Numbered from the stretch's first letter, positions 24,162-32,450 are shown. The stretch: DNA of 64,000 nucleotides from CANNDT01 sp945876205 (GCA_947503365.1 CANNDT010000010.1:1-64000); one strand, 5' to 3'. Numbers and translations are program-made. The notes: generated by a model not told the origin, from the sequence alone.

Positions 24162-24252
24162 GCGTCAGTATGTCTTTCTCGCGATCCATTCCCGCAACAG
24201 CGAATCGCCGGGAACGACCTCGCCGTAGACGAAAGCTTCTGCGCTGACGGAA

Positions 24253-24939
24253 TTACCGGAAGGCGTCCAGCGGGAGCTGACCGGTGTAGATCGCCATGCC
24301 GACGACCGCGTCCACGCCTTCGGCGTCCAGCCGCTCGATATCTTCCACCGTGGTGATGCCGCCGGCGGCGGTCACGCGCCGCGTCGTCGCGCGCCGCACG
24401 GCAAGGATGGCGTTCATGTCGGTGCCCTGCATCAGGCCCTCGGTGTCGACGTGGGTGTAGAGGAACTCCGCGCAGTACGGCTCGAGCGCCTTGACGGCAT
24501 CGACGGCGGTAATCGGCAGCATGGTCTTCCAGCCATGGATGGCGACGTGGCCGCCGCGGCTGTCGACGGCGGCAATCACGCGATCGACGCCAACGGCCTC
24601 CGCGAGCGCGCGCGCGAACTCGACGTCCACCGCGCCGTCACGAAAGAGCGAGGAGCTCACGATCACCGCGTGCGCGCCCGCGCCCAGGACGTCTCGCGCG
24701 CGCTCGACGGTTCGAATGCCGCCGCCAACGCGGCAGGGCAGGCGTCCACAGATCGTCGCGACCATGCCGCTGTTGTTGCCGTTACCCTTGGCGGCATCGA
24801 GATCGATGAGCTGGACCCGCGGAAACCGCGAGAACTTCTGAATCCAGGGTTCGGGATCGCTGGCTTCGATTGCCAACTTCTCGCCCTGGACCAGTTGGAC
24901 GATGTGGCCGCCTTGAAGGTCGATGGAGGGGATTAGCAT
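24253..24939 (-). CDS. hisA: HisA, ProFAR isomerase
   Basis: 228 residues, (beta-alpha)8 barrel. It isomerises ProFAR to PRFAR in histidine synthesis. Catalytic aspartates lie in IPSIDLQGG and in THVDTEGLMQGTD; phosphate-binding loops are VGGGIRT and AAGGITTVEDI. It is slightly short (usual ~240). It is the last his gene of the leftward operon, 26 bases after the hisF stop; in most operons hisA precedes hisF, so the order is swapped here. Confidence 0.95.
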   Translation of the reverse strand: MLIPSIDLQGGHIVQLVQGEKLAIEASDPEPWIQKFSRFPRVQLIDLDAAKGNGNNSGMVATICGRLPCRVGGGIRTVERARDVLGAGAHAVIVSSSLFRDGAVDVEFARALAEAVGVDRVIAAVDSRGGHVAIHGWKTMLPITAVDAVKALEPYCAEFLYTHVDTEGLMQGTDMNAILAVRRATTRRVTAAGGITTVEDIERLDAEGVDAVVGMAIYTGQLPLDAFR

Positions 24940-24965
24940 GTTCTTGCGGGTGTGGAGCGCATCGA

Positions 24966-25721
24966 TTACAGGCGCACGGGGATGCCCTGGGTATCCAGGT
25001 AGCGCTTCAGTTCGCTGACGCGCGTGTCGTCGTAGTGGAAGATCGAGGCGGCGAGCGCGGCATCGGCGCAGCCGCGGGTGAATACCTCCGCGAAATGCTC
25101 GCGCCCTCCGGCACCGCCGGATGCGATCACCGGAATGTTCACGGCGTTACTGACCGCCGCCGTCATCTCGCAATCAAACCCGGCGCGCGTGCCGTCGCGA
25201 TCCATCGAGGTGAGCAGGATCTCGCCGGCGCCGCGCGATTCCGCTTCTCGCGCCCACTCGACCGCGTCGCGGGCTGCGTCCGACGTGCCGCTCCGCACGT
25301 ACACCGCGAACCCGGCGTCACGCCGCTTTGCGTCGATCGCCACGATCACCGCCTGGCTGCCGTAGCGGCGGGCGAGCGTGGTGATCAGTTCGGGATTGCG
25401 GAGCGCCGCCGTATTCAAGCTGACCTTGTCGGCGCCGGCGTCGACGACCGCTGCGGCATCATCCTCGGACCGGATGCCGCCGCCGACCGTGAGCGGCAGA
25501 AAGATCTCGTGGGCGACGGCGCTGATCGTCCGCGCGAGCGCCTGGCGCGTTTCGATGGTGGCCGTGATGTCGAGCACGACGACCTCGTCGATGCCCTCGA
25601 CGTTGTACCGTCGCGCAAGCTCCGCCGGATCGCCCGCGTGGCGCAGTTGCTGGAACTGCACGCCCTTGACCACCTGGCCGTCGCGCACGTCCATGCAGGC
25701 GATGATGCGTTTGGTCAGCAC
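24966..25721 (-). CDS. hisF: HisF, imidazole glycerol-phosphate synthase cyclase subunit
   Basis: 251 residues, barrel paralogue of HisA. With HisH it converts PRFAR and glutamine-derived ammonia to IGP and AICAR. Catalytic Asp residues lie in KRIIACMDVRDGQVVKG and LLTSMDRDGTRAG; phosphate loops are TVGGGIRS and ASGGAGGREHF. The start is GTG at 25721, overlapping the hisH stop by seven bases, consistent with making the two subunits of one complex in step. Confidence 0.97.
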   Translation of the reverse strand: MLTKRIIACMDVRDGQVVKGVQFQQLRHAGDPAELARRYNVEGIDEVVVLDITATIETRQALARTISAVAHEIFLPLTVGGGIRSEDDAAAVVDAGADKVSLNTAALRNPELITTLARRYGSQAVIVAIDAKRRDAGFAVYVRSGTSDAARDAVEWAREAESRGAGEILLTSMDRDGTRAGFDCEMTAAVSNAVNIPVIASGGAGGREHFAEVFTRGCADAALAASIFHYDDTRVSELKRYLDTQGIPVRL

Positions 25722-26350
25722 GCCTGGCAGACCGTCAGGAAGTTGCGGAGGATCTGCAAACCCGCATCGCCTGATTTCTCAGGGTGGAACTGCACCCCGA
25801 ACACGTGTCCGCGCTCGACCACCGCCGCGAATGATTCGGCATGCGTCGTCGACGCGGTGCAGTCGGCGGTCACCGGCGCGCCGTAGGAGTGCGTGAAATA
25901 GACGTAGGGCTGCGGCGACAGCCCCGCAAGCAACCGGCCCTTTAACGTCTGTGGGGCCCCACAAGCGGGCGGTGCATCGAGCGCATTCCAGCCGACGTGC
26001 GGGATCTTGAGGCGCTGCTCGGCATTCCCGTGAAGCCGCGACACGCGGCCGGGCAGCACGCCGAGGCCGCCGACCTCCGGCGCCTCGTCGCTCCCCTCGA
26101 AGAGCCACTGCATGCCGAGGCAGATCCCAAGAAGCGGTGTACCCGCGGCCACGGCGTTCGCGATCGCCTCGCGCCAGCGCCCTTTGAGCGCCGCCGTCGC
26201 GGCGAAGTTGCCGACGCCGGGGACGATGACCCCGGACGCCTGGGCCAATTCCTCCGGCGATCGCGGCGTCGTGAACTCGGCGCCGAGCGCGGTCAGCGCC
26301 TTCCGCACAGACGTCAGGTTGCCGGCGCCGTAGTCAATCAGCGCAATCAC
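25715..26350 (-). CDS. hisH: HisH, glutamine amidotransferase subunit of IGP synthase
   Basis: 211 residues, class I glutamine amidotransferase. The nucleophile Cys lies in GICLGMQWLFEGSDEA; the His-Glu pair is in FGVQFHPEKSGDAG. It supplies ammonia to HisF. The start is GTG at 26350, overlapping the hisB stop (GTGA), and begins VIALIDYGAGNLTSV, the normal N-terminus. The frame remains open for 18 more codons upstream, but those are hisB sequence. Confidence 0.95.
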   Translation of the reverse strand: MIALIDYGAGNLTSVRKALTALGAEFTTPRSPEELAQASGVIVPGVGNFAATAALKGRWREAIANAVAAGTPLLGICLGMQWLFEGSDEAPEVGGLGVLPGRVSRLHGNAEQRLKIPHVGWNALDAPPACGAPQTLKGRLLAGLSPQPYVYFTHSYGAPVTADCTASTTHAESFAAVVERGHVFGVQFHPEKSGDAGLQILRNFLTVCQAC

Positions 26351-26952
26351 AGCAGTCCCTTGGTGCTCGGCAGCATCTTCGCGAGCCGTGCGTCCCTGGC
26401 GCACGCCACGCGGAGGGCGCGCGCAAACGCCTTGAACACCGCTTCAACGTGGTGGTGACTCGACCGTCCGTACAACACCTTGACGTGCAGGTTGGCGCGC
26501 GCGGCGGCGGCGAAGCCGTCGAAGAAGTCGTGAATCAGCTCGCTCTGCAGGTCACCCACGCGCTCGACCTTCAGCTTCAGATCGACGGTTGCGTGCGGCC
26601 GGCCGCTGAGATCGATCGCCGCGACGGCCAGCGTCTCGTCCATCGGCATCAGGAAGTAGCCGGCGCGGTTGATGCCTTTCCGATCGCCGAGCGCTTCGAG
26701 CGTGGCTGCGCCGAGGACGATGCCGACGTCTTCGACCGTGTGATGCTGATCGACATCCAGGTCTCCGGTGGCGCGGAGGGTGAGATCGAATCCACCGTGG
26801 CGCGTGAACAGCTCGAGCATGTGATCGAAGAACCGGATGCCGGTGCTCACCTTGTATTGGCCGGTGCCGTCGATGACCAGCTTTCCGCGGATTTGTGTCT
26901 CCGTGGTCTGCCGGTTGAACGATGCCGCGCGAGCCCCGCTCCCCGCCTTCAT
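26347..26952 (-). CDS. hisB: HisB, imidazoleglycerol-phosphate dehydratase (monofunctional)
   Basis: 201 residues, the single-domain dehydratase without the HisN phosphatase domain of E. coli HisB. The two internal repeats carry Mn-binding motifs GIRFFDHMLELFTRHGGFDL, DQHHTVEDVGIVLG, and ELIHDFFDGFA, GRSSHHHVEAVFKAFARAL. The ATG overlaps the hisC stop (ATGA). A separate histidinol-phosphate phosphatase is therefore needed and is not seen in the window. Confidence 0.97.
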   Translation of the reverse strand: MKAGSGARAASFNRQTTETQIRGKLVIDGTGQYKVSTGIRFFDHMLELFTRHGGFDLTLRATGDLDVDQHHTVEDVGIVLGAATLEALGDRKGINRAGYFLMPMDETLAVAAIDLSGRPHATVDLKLKVERVGDLQSELIHDFFDGFAAAARANLHVKVLYGRSSHHHVEAVFKAFARALRVACARDARLAKMLPSTKGLL

Positions 26953-27986
26953 GACCGCCCCGCCATGACCGATTCCAGCGCCTCAATCGCCGCATCGGTG
27001 TGCTCGAGCATCCCGGTCGTGATTCGGATGCAGCCGGGCGTGGTCGCGTCCTTCGACCGATCCCTGACGTGGACCTTGCGGGCCGCCAGCGCCTCGATGA
27101 ACGGCGTCGTCTCGCCAACGCGGACCATGACGAAATTCGCGGCGCTTTCCCAGTACTCGAGTCCGAGCCGCCGGCAGGCAACGTAGAGCCGCTCGCGCGA
27201 TTCAGCGACCTGCGCGGCGTAGCGGGGAAGGAAATCCTCGTCCTCGAGCGCTGCCAGCAGGGCCGTCAGCGCCACGCCGTTGATGTTGAAGGGCAGTGTG
27301 ACCGCGCGAACGGGATCGAGCGCCTGCGGCTGGCCGATGACGATGCCTACGCGCATCCCGGCGAGGCCGTAGGCCTTCGAGAACGTTCGGCCGACCAGCA
27401 CGTTGGGGAACCGGGCGAGCTCCGGCAGAAACGTCGTGCCGCCAAATTCGATGTACGCCTCGTCGATCAGCACGACGGCGTGCGGCGCGGCCGTGCTGAT
27501 GTGGATCAGATCCTCGATCGGGATCAACTGGCCGGTCGGATTGTTCGGCGTGTTCAGGAAGATCATCCGCGTCCGCGGCGTGATCGCCTGAAGCACGGCT
27601 TCGGTCTGGAACCGGTATCCAGGCTCGGGCCGCACTTTCACGGCCGTGGCGCCGACAGCCTCCGTCGCGTTCGGATAGGGATCGAACGCCGGCAGCGGAA
27701 TGATCGTTTCGGCGTCGTGCAGACGGCGCCGCGCGATGTGGCCGATCGCCGCCATCAGGATGCCTTCGTCGAGGCCATTGGTGAGCAGCACCCACTCCGG
27801 GTCGACGTTGAAGTGCCGCGCGCACGCCGTGACCGCCTCGCGGTATTGCGGATACGTCGATACGTCGGACGGCTGCACGCGGCGTATCGCCTCGAGCACG
27901 CGCGGCGAGCAGCCGCCGGTGTTCTCATTGAGGTGCAGGCGAAGGCCGTCGCCAGGACTCGGATATCCCTGAAGGCGTGTAGTCAT
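26949..27986 (-). CDS. hisC: HisC, histidinol-phosphate aminotransferase
   Basis: 345 residues, fold-type I PLP aminotransferase. N-terminal LHLNENTGG, then FLNTPNNPTGQLI, LIDEAYIEFGG, and the Schiff-base lysine in VGRTFSKAYGLAGMRVG. It transaminates imidazole-acetol phosphate with glutamate. The ATG at 27986 overlaps the hisD stop; a longer open frame upstream is the shadow of hisD. The stop overlaps the hisB start. Confidence 0.96.
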   Translation of the reverse strand: MTTRLQGYPSPGDGLRLHLNENTGGCSPRVLEAIRRVQPSDVSTYPQYREAVTACARHFNVDPEWVLLTNGLDEGILMAAIGHIARRRLHDAETIIPLPAFDPYPNATEAVGATAVKVRPEPGYRFQTEAVLQAITPRTRMIFLNTPNNPTGQLIPIEDLIHISTAAPHAVVLIDEAYIEFGGTTFLPELARFPNVLVGRTFSKAYGLAGMRVGIVIGQPQALDPVRAVTLPFNINGVALTALLAALEDEDFLPRYAAQVAESRERLYVACRRLGLEYWESAANFVMVRVGETTPFIEALAARKVHVRDRSKDATTPGCIRITTGMLEHTDAAIEALESVMAGRS

Positions 27987-29221
27987 CTCGTTCGTACCGC
28001 GATCGATGCCGCGTGTGCCTGAAGTCCTTCGGCGTGTGCCAGGTCGACGACGGCATCGGCGATGCCGCGCAGTCCGCGCTCGGTCAGGCGCTGCACCGTA
28101 ATCTGCCGCACGAAGTCCGCCGCGGAGAGCCCGCCTCGCACGCGCGCGGCGCCCGCCGTCGGCAGCACGTGATTCGATCCAATCGCATAGTCGCCCGCGA
28201 CCTGGGCCGACCACGGCCCCACAAACACCGAGCCCGCGCACCTGACCATCGCCGCCAGCCGCTCGTCGTCCACGACGAGGTGCTCGGGCGCCGCCGCGTT
28301 CGCCAGATCCATCGCCTCTTTCAGCGACGAGGTGACGATGATGCCGCCGTGGGCGCGGAGAGAGTCGCGCGCGGGGCCCGATTCGGGCATGCGGCGCTCG
28401 ACCTCGCGCGCGACGCGCGTCGCCAGGGTGCGGCTCGGCGTGATCAGCACGCTTCGCGCATCCGGGTCGTGTTCAGCCTGGGCGATGAGGTCTGCCGCGA
28501 TCCACGCGGCGGGGCCGCGGGCGGAGACAATGACGATCTCGGTCGGGCCGGCGTAAAAGTCGATCCCGCAATCGGCGGAGATCAGTGCTTTGGCCGCGGC
28601 GACGTAGCGATTGCCGGGGCCGACGATCTTGTCCACGCGCGGCACCGTGCGCGTGCCGTAGGCGAGCGCGGCGACCGCGTGCGCGCCGCCGACGCGAAAC
28701 AGTCGCGACACGCCCGCCTCGAGGGCGGCGGCCATCACCACTGGCTCCGGACGCGGGCAGACCGCCACGATCTCGCGAACGCCCGCCGCGGCCGCGGGGA
28801 TCGCGGTCATCAGCAGCGAAGAGGGAAGTGGATATCGGCCGCCGGGCACGTAGCAGCCGACGCGGTCGAGAGGCACGATGCGCTGTTCGACGGTGACCCC
28901 GCTGGCCACGCGCGTGCGCCAGCCGCGCGGCACCTGGCGCTTCGCGACCGCGCGAATGTTCCGTGCGGCAACCCGAATCGCGCGTCGAACCGGCGCCGGC
29001 ACCGTCGCGGCGGCGGTGCGCATTTCTTCCGCCGAGATCTCGAGCGGACCGTCCTGGCCATCGAACTTGAGAGCGTAGCGCCGCAAGGCGGCATCGCCGC
29101 CCCGGCGCACGGCCGAGACGATCGCCGCGACCTTCCGTTCGGTGGCCGCGTCGCGCGTCCGCTCGGGCGCGAGCAGCGCTTCTATCGCCCGCCGATTGGT
29201 CGATTCAACGATCCTGAGCAT
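27983..29221 (-). CDS. hisD: HisD, histidinol dehydrogenase
   Basis: 412 residues. It carries out the last two oxidations from histidinol to histidine with NAD and zinc. Signatures: GCYVPGGRYPLPSSLLMTAIPA, KIVGPGNRYVAAAK, DFYAGPTEIVIV, ADLIAQAEHDP, and the catalytic His-containing PEHLVV. It lies three bases after the hisG stop and overlaps the hisC start. Confidence 0.97.
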   Translation of the reverse strand: MLRIVESTNRRAIEALLAPERTRDAATERKVAAIVSAVRRGGDAALRRYALKFDGQDGPLEISAEEMRTAAATVPAPVRRAIRVAARNIRAVAKRQVPRGWRTRVASGVTVEQRIVPLDRVGCYVPGGRYPLPSSLLMTAIPAAAAGVREIVAVCPRPEPVVMAAALEAGVSRLFRVGGAHAVAALAYGTRTVPRVDKIVGPGNRYVAAAKALISADCGIDFYAGPTEIVIVSARGPAAWIAADLIAQAEHDPDARSVLITPSRTLATRVAREVERRMPESGPARDSLRAHGGIIVTSSLKEAMDLANAAAPEHLVVDDERLAAMVRCAGSVFVGPWSAQVAGDYAIGSNHVLPTAGAARVRGGLSAADFVRQITVQRLTERGLRGIADAVVDLAHAEGLQAHAASIAVRTR

Positions 29222-29224
29222 TGG

Positions 29225-30112
29225 CTACACAACGATCTTGTTCAGCGGGTATTCGACGATGCCCTGTCCACCGGCCGCCTTCACCTTGGGAATCAGGTCG
29301 CGCACGGTGCGCTCCTCGATAATCGTGTTGACCGCGACCCAATCTTCATCGCTCAGTGAGGAGATCGTCGGCCGCTGCAGGGCGGGGAGCAGGTCGAGAA
29401 TCTTCTTCAAGTCGGTGCGCCGCACGTTGAGCATGAGGCCGACGCGGCCGTGGGCCTCGATCGCCGCGCGCAGGAGCAGCGCCAGGTTCTCGATCTTCGT
29501 GCGCTTCCAGGAATCGGCGAGCGCCGCGTCGTTGGCGATCAGCTGGGTGTTCGACTCCATGACCGTGTCGAGGATGCGAAGGCGGTTGGCGCGCAGGCTC
29601 GACCCCGTCTCGGTCACCTCGACGATGCCATCGGCCAGCACCGGTGGCTTGACCTCGGTCGCGCCCCACGAGAACTCGACGTTGACGGGAACCTTCTTGG
29701 TTTCGAAGTACGCCTTGGTCACGCGCACGAGCTCCGTGGCAATGGTCGCGTCCTTGAAGTCGGCGGCGGTCTTGTATCGCGAATCCTCCGGAGCGGCCAG
29801 CACCCACCGCACCTTGCCGAAGCTCTGTTTCGCGTAGATCAGGTCAGCGATGCTCGTGAGCTGGTGCTTCGAGCTGCCACCGAGCTTGTGCTCGGCGATC
29901 CAGTCCTGGCCCGTCAGTCCGGCATCGAGTACGCCGTCGCTGACGTAGCGCGCCATTTCCTGCGCCCGGATCAGCATGCACTCGATCTCGTCATCGTCGA
30001 TGGTCGGAAAGTAGGAGCGCGAGCTGACGTAGATGTTGAAACCGGCGCGCGCGAAGAGTTGCACCGTCGCGTCCTGGAGCGAACCCTTGGGGATGCCGAG
30101 CTTGAGCTTCAT
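29225..30112 (-). CDS. hisG: HisG, ATP phosphoribosyltransferase, long form
   Basis: 295 residues, the long homohexameric form with its own C-terminal regulatory domain (residues ~215-290), so no HisZ is needed and none is seen. It catalyses the first, feedback-inhibited step of histidine synthesis. Motifs: LGIPKGSLQDATVQLF, DAGLTGQDWI, and the PRPP loop within DGIVEVTETGSSLRANRL. The ATG overlaps the hisI stop (ATGA). Confidence 0.96.
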   Translation of the reverse strand: MKLKLGIPKGSLQDATVQLFARAGFNIYVSSRSYFPTIDDDEIECMLIRAQEMARYVSDGVLDAGLTGQDWIAEHKLGGSSKHQLTSIADLIYAKQSFGKVRWVLAAPEDSRYKTAADFKDATIATELVRVTKAYFETKKVPVNVEFSWGATEVKPPVLADGIVEVTETGSSLRANRLRILDTVMESNTQLIANDAALADSWKRTKIENLALLLRAAIEAHGRVGLMLNVRRTDLKKILDLLPALQRPTISSLSDEDWVAVNTIIEERTVRDLIPKVKAAGGQGIVEYPLNKIVV

Positions 30113-30435
30113 GGAATGGTCACGCCTTCCGGGCGCTGATAAAAGCAGGTCCGCTCGCCCGTGTGGCAGACATTGCCATCACCGAGGCGCTCGGCCTTGA
30201 CGAGCAGCGTGTCCTCGTCGCAGTCGATGAGCACGTCACGCACCGCGAGCCGGTTGCCCGACGTCTCACCCTTGGTCCAGAGCTTGTTGCGGGTGCGGCT
30301 GAAGAAGGTCACGTAGCCGGTGCTGCGCGTGATTTCCCACGCCTCGGGGTTCATGAAGCCCACCATCAGCACTTCGCCGCTGACGTGGTCCTGCACGACC
30401 GCCGGAATCAAGCCATCAAGTTTTGCAAAATCCAT
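30109..30435 (-). CDS. hisI: HisI, phosphoribosyl-AMP cyclohydrolase
   Basis: 108 residues, the single-domain PRA-CH enzyme that opens the adenine ring of PR-AMP. Zinc and Mg ligands: DCDEDTLLVKAE and CHTGERTCFY; also TGYVTFFSRTRNKLWTKGETSGN. It lacks the HisE (PR-ATP pyrophosphohydrolase) domain found fused in many bacteria, and no hisE is visible. It is the first structural gene after the his leader, an unusual place for hisI. The ATG at 30435 is the natural family start; the frame upstream is the attenuator region. Confidence 0.95.
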   Translation of the reverse strand: MDFAKLDGLIPAVVQDHVSGEVLMVGFMNPEAWEITRSTGYVTFFSRTRNKLWTKGETSGNRLAVRDVLIDCDEDTLLVKAERLGDGNVCHTGERTCFYQRPEGVTIP

Positions 30436-30452
30436 TTCAGTACTCGCCGTGG

Positions 30453-30472
30453 GGGCCGGCGGCTGCCGGCCC
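30453..30472 (-). other. 8-bp hairpin between the his terminator and hisI
   Basis: A perfect palindrome (GGGCCGGC, loop AGCC, GCCGGCCC on the coding strand) sits between the attenuator terminator and the hisI start codon. It has no T-tract, so it is not itself an intrinsic terminator; it may stabilise the mRNA 5' end produced after read-through, or pair alternatively with the GC-rich leader. Confidence 0.55.
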
Positions 30473-30479
30473 GTACAAC

Positions 30480-30507
30480 AAAAAACCCCGCCACTCTTCC
30501 GGCGGGG
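30480..30507 (-). terminator. intrinsic terminator (attenuator) before hisI
   Basis: On the minus strand a perfect 7-bp stem CCCCGCC/GGCGGGG with an 8-base loop is followed by six T residues, a textbook Rho-independent terminator. It lies between the his leader peptide stop (30541) and hisI (30435), so it must be read through for the operon to be expressed. Confidence 0.85.
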
Positions 30508-30540
30508 CCGCATGCGTATCGGGGTGTCTGGTCTCTGGTC

Positions 30541-30624
30541 CTAGTCCCTGAGCGCGCGCAGGCCTGCCGGGCGGCTGTGGCCGCCGTGGTGATGGCGATG
30601 CGCGTGATGAAGGACCCTGACCAT
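30541..30624 (-). CDS. hisL: his operon leader peptide, seven histidines in 27 residues
   Basis: A 27-codon frame from ATG 30624 to TAG 30541 encodes MVRVLHHAHRHHHGGHSRPA and seven further residues. Seven of the first sixteen codons are His. An intrinsic terminator follows 33 bases after the stop, then hisI. This is the classic layout of histidine attenuation: ribosome stalling at His codons when charged tRNA-His is scarce should prevent the terminator. A 6-bp hairpin (GGCGGC, CACA, GCCGCC) overlaps the last His codons and is a candidate pause stem. No strong Shine-Dalgarno site is seen. Confidence 0.85.
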   Translation of the reverse strand: MVRVLHHAHRHHHGGHSRPAGLRALRD

Positions 30625-30634
30625 TGAGCCTACA

Positions 30635-30664
30635 AGGCTACCTGAAACTTTGGGACTTTCGCAA
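30635..30664 (-). promoter_or_regulatory. candidate his operon promoter
   Basis: On the minus strand TTGCGA (30664-30659) and TAGCCT (30640-30635) are 18 bases apart, placing the start about ten bases before the leader-peptide ATG. Both hexamers deviate from consensus, so this is a moderate guess supported mainly by position. Confidence 0.35.
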
Positions 30665-30727
30665 GGGTAGGTTGCCGGGTGGCGTCGCGTTCTTGACAGA
30701 CGCTCCGTGCTGCGTCAACCTCATCCC

Positions 30728-31222
30728 ATGAAATCGACGTTTCACTACGCCATCATTCTTTTCAGCGCGCTGGCGCTCGGAGCGTGCCGCCAGGCGGACG
30801 GTCCGATGCCGACGGCGGACGCGAATACCCAGGGCGAGCTCGAGGACGTCCGGCACGATCTGCAGAACGTCGCGAAACGCGACCCCATGGCGGAGCAGGA
30901 TCTTGCCGACGATATTGGCAAGTACTCCCGCCGACGCACCGCCATCCCCGCGGTCAACGAGCTGACCCGCCGCACCGCCACCGTGCTCGCCGGCAAGACC
31001 GTGAACGAGCAGGCGGGCAACCGCCTGGCGCACAGTCTCTGGACGACGGTCTATGCGCGTGAGTTGAGCGAACGGCAGATTGAGGCGCTGCAAAACGACG
31101 TGCAGTCGATCCTGGTGTCGATTGGAGTCGCGGAACCGCAGGCGCAACAGGTCGCGGCGCAGGTGGGCGAAGTGCAGAGAGCGGTGGGCGATCGTCCTCG
31201 GCGCTGGTACGAATTCTTCTGA
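30728..31222 (+). CDS. putative lipoprotein of unknown function
   Basis: 164 residues. The N-terminus MKSTFHYAIILFSALALGAC ends in a lipobox (LGAC), so Cys20 is probably lipidated. The rest is mostly helical and charged (RHDLQNVAKRDPMAEQDLADDIGKYSRRR; ELSERQIEALQNDVQSILVSIG), with no domain I recognise. It is divergent from the his operon, with the his leader promoter region between them, and convergent with metK across a long bidirectional terminator. Confidence 0.75.
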   Translation: MKSTFHYAIILFSALALGACRQADGPMPTADANTQGELEDVRHDLQNVAKRDPMAEQDLADDIGKYSRRRTAIPAVNELTRRTATVLAGKTVNEQAGNRLAHSLWTTVYARELSERQIEALQNDVQSILVSIGVAEPQAQQVAAQVGEVQRAVGDRPRRWYEFF

Positions 31223-31249
31223 AGCCGGCCCGACGGCCGGCCTCAGAAG
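31216..31249. terminator. bidirectional hairpin terminator between the lipoprotein gene and metK
   Basis: Arms CTTCTGA-a-GCCGGCC and GGCCGGC-c-TCAGAAG around a CGAC loop give fifteen positions with a single mismatch. It starts in the last codons of the lipoprotein gene and ends seven bases before the metK stop, so it can serve both convergent genes. It has no long T-tract. Confidence 0.7.
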
Positions 31250-31256
31250 GTCACGC

Positions 31257-32393
31257 TTACTTGCCGACCGCCGCGGCCTTTTCGACAGCTTCCCACGGCA
31301 GTCCGGGCCGGCCGAAGTGACCGTAGTTGGTCGTGCTGCGGTAAATCGGGCGGAGCAGGTCGAGGTAATCGATGATCGCGCGCGGGCGGAAGTCGAAGGC
31401 GTTCATCACGAATTCCGCGGCGGCTCGCTCGTCGCCGGTGCCGAACGTATCGACCTTCACCGAGACCGGCTTGGCCATGCCGATCGCGTATCCGACCTGG
31501 ATTTCAGCTCTCTTCGCCAGCCCTGACGCCACCACCTGCTTGGCCACGTAGCGGCAGTAGTAGGCGCTGCTGCGATCCACCTTCGACGGATCCTTGCCGC
31601 TGAATGCGCCGCCGCCGTGCCGGCCGGCGCCGCCGTAGCTGTCGACGATGATCTTGCGGCCGGTGACGCCGGCGTCGGCGGACGGGCCGCCGTGGGTGAA
31701 GCTGCCGGTCGGATTGACGAACAGCGTCACGTCCTTCCTCCACCACGAGCCGAGCGTGCGCGGCCCGAGCTCCTCACGGACGTATTCGGTGATCTGCTTC
31801 TGATCCGCTGCCGGCGAGTGCTGCGTCGAGACGACGACCGCGGTGACTTCCTTCGGTTCGTTGCCCTCGTAGAGCACGGAGATCTGCGACTTGTTGTCGG
31901 GGCGCAGCCAGTTGACCTTGTTGCCCTTGCGGTCGTCGGTGAGTCCCTTGGTGAGCTTGTGGGCGAGGAGGATCGGCAGCGGCATGAGCTCCGGTGATTC
32001 GCTGGTGGCGTAGCCGAACATGATGCCCTGGTCGCCGGCGCCCTGATCGCCGCTCTGGCTGGTCGCCTCGGTGACGCCCTGCGAGATCTCGTTCGACTGC
32101 CTCGTGATCAGCGAGATGACCCTCAGCGTCGTGTCGCAGAACGGCTCGCTCGGATCGGTGTAGCCGATCTCCTTGACCGCCTGGCGGACGACCTTCTCGT
32201 AATCGAACGTCGCGTTGGTCGTGATCTCGCCGGCGATCACCACCGTGTCGCTCTTGCACAAGGTCTCGCATGCCACGCGGCTCTGCGGGTCCTGCTCGAA
32301 ACAGGCGTCGAGGATCGAATCAGAGATGTAATCGCAGACCTTGTCGGGATGTCCCTCGGACACTGATTCTGAGCTGAAGATATAGCGCGACAT
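31257..32393 (-). CDS. metK: MetK, S-adenosylmethionine synthase
   Basis: 378 residues. It makes S-adenosylmethionine from methionine and ATP. Signatures: SESVSEGHPDKVCDYISDSILDA at the N-terminus, GAGDQGIMFGYA, the P-loop-like GGAFSGKDPSKVDRSSAYYCRY, and DTFGTGD near the end. The ATG at 32393 has AGGAG upstream, placed immediately after a T-tract terminator. The 5' leader holds a SAM-II-like pseudoknot, antiterminator and terminator, so the gene is probably repressed by its own product. Confidence 0.97.
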   Translation of the reverse strand: MSRYIFSSESVSEGHPDKVCDYISDSILDACFEQDPQSRVACETLCKSDTVVIAGEITTNATFDYEKVVRQAVKEIGYTDPSEPFCDTTLRVISLITRQSNEISQGVTEATSQSGDQGAGDQGIMFGYATSESPELMPLPILLAHKLTKGLTDDRKGNKVNWLRPDNKSQISVLYEGNEPKEVTAVVVSTQHSPAADQKQITEYVREELGPRTLGSWWRKDVTLFVNPTGSFTHGGPSADAGVTGRKIIVDSYGGAGRHGGGAFSGKDPSKVDRSSAYYCRYVAKQVVASGLAKRAEIQVGYAIGMAKPVSVKVDTFGTGDERAAAEFVMNAFDFRPRAIIDYLDLLRPIYRSTTNYGHFGRPGLPWEAVEKAAAVGK

Positions 32394-32402
32394 GGTGCTC
32401 CT

Positions 32403-32450
32403 AAAAAGAAAAAGGGCCGGCGAATTCGTCGCGGCCCCAGGCTTCGCGAC
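32403..32450 (-). terminator. metK leader terminator with overlapping antiterminator
   Basis: Terminator: GGGCCG-CGA (32437-32429) pairs with TCG-c-CGGCCC (32423-32414) around a 5-base loop and is followed by TTTTTCTTTTT (32413-32403). Antiterminator: GUCGCG (32450-32445) pairs perfectly with CGCGAC (32433-32428), using bases of the terminator's left arm. The antiterminator's first four bases are also the last bases of the aptamer P2 stem. The two folds are mutually exclusive, which is what a transcriptional OFF switch needs. Confidence 0.75.

Noticed and set aside
24165..24253. Minus-strand frame ending three bases before the MFS start, coding AFVYGEVVPGDSLLREWI and a short end
   Set aside because: It looks like a plausible protein end in operon spacing, but has no start codon, runs back into hisA out of frame, and matches no family I can name. 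It could be a gene remnant; too little to call.
30693..30698. TTGACA upstream of the lipoprotein gene as a -35 element
   Set aside because: No acceptable -10 hexamer lies 16-19 bases downstream, and the ATG follows too closely.
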